Shown here piece after piece: positions 62,548 through 64,000 of a stretch of 64,000 nucleotides of DNA. A model generated the notes under the pieces. That model ran no database searches. It saw only the letters and a list, made by a program, of their open reading frames with translations, and was not told the origin of the DNA. The stretch lies in contig NZ_AMBZ01000001.1 in NCBI RefSeq assembly GCF_000293805.1, forward strand, positions 586,001 through 650,000. The letters are read 5' to 3'. This stretch comes from Paenibacillus alvei DSM 29. GTDB lineage: Bacteria > Bacillota > Bacilli > Paenibacillales > Paenibacillaceae. The first letter of the stretch is position 1, and every line of letters begins with the position of its first letter. Both the position numbers and the translations under genes were made by a program.

Positions 62548-64000
62548 TTAATCTTCCCGGGTTGGATTACGTGTCCCCAGCATCTTAGGACGCTTCTTCA
62601 TCAACCTTAGCGGTGCGCGCAAAATGAAATCCTTCCAATCTGACAACCGATAAGGTACAGCAGGACTCATATATGGTACACCGAAGCTCTTCAATTTAAC
62701 TAGGTGACTGCATAGTAATAAGAAAAACAACACGACACCATACAAGCCGAGTATGGATGCGGCAAATATCGCTAAAAAACGCAAAATACGCAAGGAAATG
62801 CCTGCACTGTATTGGGGAATGGCAAAAGAGGATATCGCGGTTACAGCAACTACGATGACCATGAATGGGCTGACAATGCCCGCCCTGACTGCCGCATCCC
62901 CGATGACAAGACCGCCCACAATACCGACCGTTTGGCCAATCGGCTTCGGCAGGCGCAGCCCCGCTTCACGCAAAATCTCTAGAGACACTTCCATAATGAG
63001 CACCTCAATAATCGAGGGGAACGGAACACCTACTCGGGTACCCGCAATTGACAATGCCAGCTTCGTAGGAATCAGCCCTTGATGAAACGAGATTAAGGAA
63101 ATATACAAGGAGGGGCCGAAAGTCGATACAAAAGCAGCAAAATACCGTAGACAGCGAACTAGTGTCCCTGCAATCCAGCGCTCATAATAGTCCTCTGGCG
63201 ATTGGAGCAGCATCGTGAACGTCGCAGGGGCAATAGATGCAAAGGGGCTGCCTTCAAGAAATATCGCAACCCTGCCCTCTAACAAGGCACACAGGGCGAT
63301 ACAGCCGTTCCGTACTTTGCAGTTGCGGAAAGGGAGACAAATAATTGTCTTCAATAAGCTGTTCAATATAGCTGGAATCAGGTAGATCATCAATATCGAT
63401 TTTGCTAATGCGATCCAAAACCTCGGTCACAAGCTGCTTTTCCGCTATATCCTCGATGTAAGCAAGAACCATCTCTCGCTGTACCCTTTTCCCTACTCGG
63501 CGATGAATGAAAGTCAATTTTTTATTTCCACCCTGCTGCCTAAGCAGCGTCATATTGTCAACGAGACATTCATTAAATCCTAGCCTTGGCCCCCTTACGA
63601 GTACCTCGGATGGCGGCTCATCCACGCCGCGAACTTTCACTTTCCGCGTATTGAACATGATTGCGCCGAGATGCCCTTCAATGAACAGAGCTGTATCCCC
63701 TTTTAATATGTCGTACGTGCAATCATTCACAATACGATTTTCCTTCATCGAGCCTACAGGGAGAGTATGCTCAACCAAGTACTCCTTCGTATACTTATAA
63801 TCCGGGGATGCAACCGCTCCTCCTTGAGAAGGAGGCTGTAATTTCCCCATTAAGGATTCCAGCAAATGGGTATCAATGAAGTCTCGGTCGCTTATGCCTC
63901 CTACGAACACAAGCGCAGCACGTTGCGTTGTATAGCCAAGCTGGAACATACGTACATTGAGATCTTCCAGCTGTCCGAGATCTGCCTTGAGCATATCAAG
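62548..64000 (-). pseudogene. gerA: Spore germination protein GerA, frameshifted and cut by the window edge
   Basis: The upstream frame (to about 63320) encodes the GerA N-terminal soluble domain: RAALVFVGGISDRDFI, GHLGAIMFNTRKVKVRGVDEPPSEVLVRGPRLGFNECLVDNMTLLR, ending [11 protein letters not shown]. Then the frame is lost. The other frame resumes the family sequence with [38 protein letters not shown] and the membrane domain (about five to six segments) to 62548. The break (about 63310-63318) corresponds to one inserted or two lost bases. The 5' end lies beyond 64000. Either an inactivated receptor or a sequence error; gerB and gerC are intact. Confidence 0.88.

Overview
The window looks like chromosomal DNA from a spore-forming Firmicute of the Paenibacillaceae, most likely a Paenibacillus. 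Grounds: a ger(A/B/C) spore-germination operon, a KinB-like sporulation-type kinase, ecsAB, bacilliredoxin, BdbC/BdbD, strong AGGAGG ribosome sites, and moderate GC (roughly 47-50 %, estimated by eye) with many genes having relatives in Bacillus subtilis. I name no species. No rRNA, tRNA, CRISPR or phage module was seen.

Layout. 1-1.9 kb: an ABC-2 export pair. 2.0-3.5 kb: a lone bioA behind a BirA operator. 3.5-4.3 kb: a repeat-rich non-coding tract. 4.3-5.2 kb: murB. 5.6-9.9 kb: a five-gene GntR(YtrA-like)/ABC operon with its operator and terminator. 10-12.4 kb: a hydrolase and an NhaC antiporter. 12.6-14.9 kb: a secreted purple-acid-phosphatase-like gene broken by a frameshift. 15.2-18.2 kb: an unknown protein, nadE, bacilliredoxin, a 36-residue peptide and a membrane protein. 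18.2-24.9 kb: KinB-like kinase, HI0933-family flavoprotein, an unknown protein, ecsAB and an MhqR-like MarR regulator. 24.9-29.1 kb: a GGDEF/EAL protein translationally coupled to an orphan solute-binding lipoprotein.

29.3-36.9 kb: a TetR regulator heads an operon with an ECF transporter (T, S and double ATPase, YkoC/E/D-like) and a DHA2 exporter; a second DHA2 exporter, frameshifted, is divergent. Three identical-format dyads lie between the two units. 37-47.6 kb: asparagine synthetase, YqkD-like hydrolase, GH35 beta-galactosidase, chemotaxis receptor, BdbC/BdbD, a CWB2-like lipoprotein and a GNAT acetyltransferase. 47.7-49.0 kb: an intact IS3-family element sitting inside the hairpin of an intrinsic terminator. 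49-51.8 kb: cadC/cadA metal efflux with twin operators. 52-58.7 kb: Cas4-like nuclease, a divergent SRAP protein, an SNF2 ATPase and a SWIM protein, all on one strand. 58.9-64 kb: a PTS IIC-like protein and the gerA/B/C operon, with gerA frameshifted and cut by the window edge.

Themes. Regulated export is dense: five ABC units and two DHA2 pumps, with operators visible for YtrA, CadC, BirA and TetR. Three genes (phosphatase, divergent DHA2, gerA) carry single frameshifts; these may be true pseudogenes or base-call errors. The best candidates for undescribed biology are the GGDEF/EAL plus solute-binding-protein pair, the SWIM-SNF2-SRAP-nuclease cluster with its active-site-altered SRAP protein, and the TetR/ECF/DHA2 locus.
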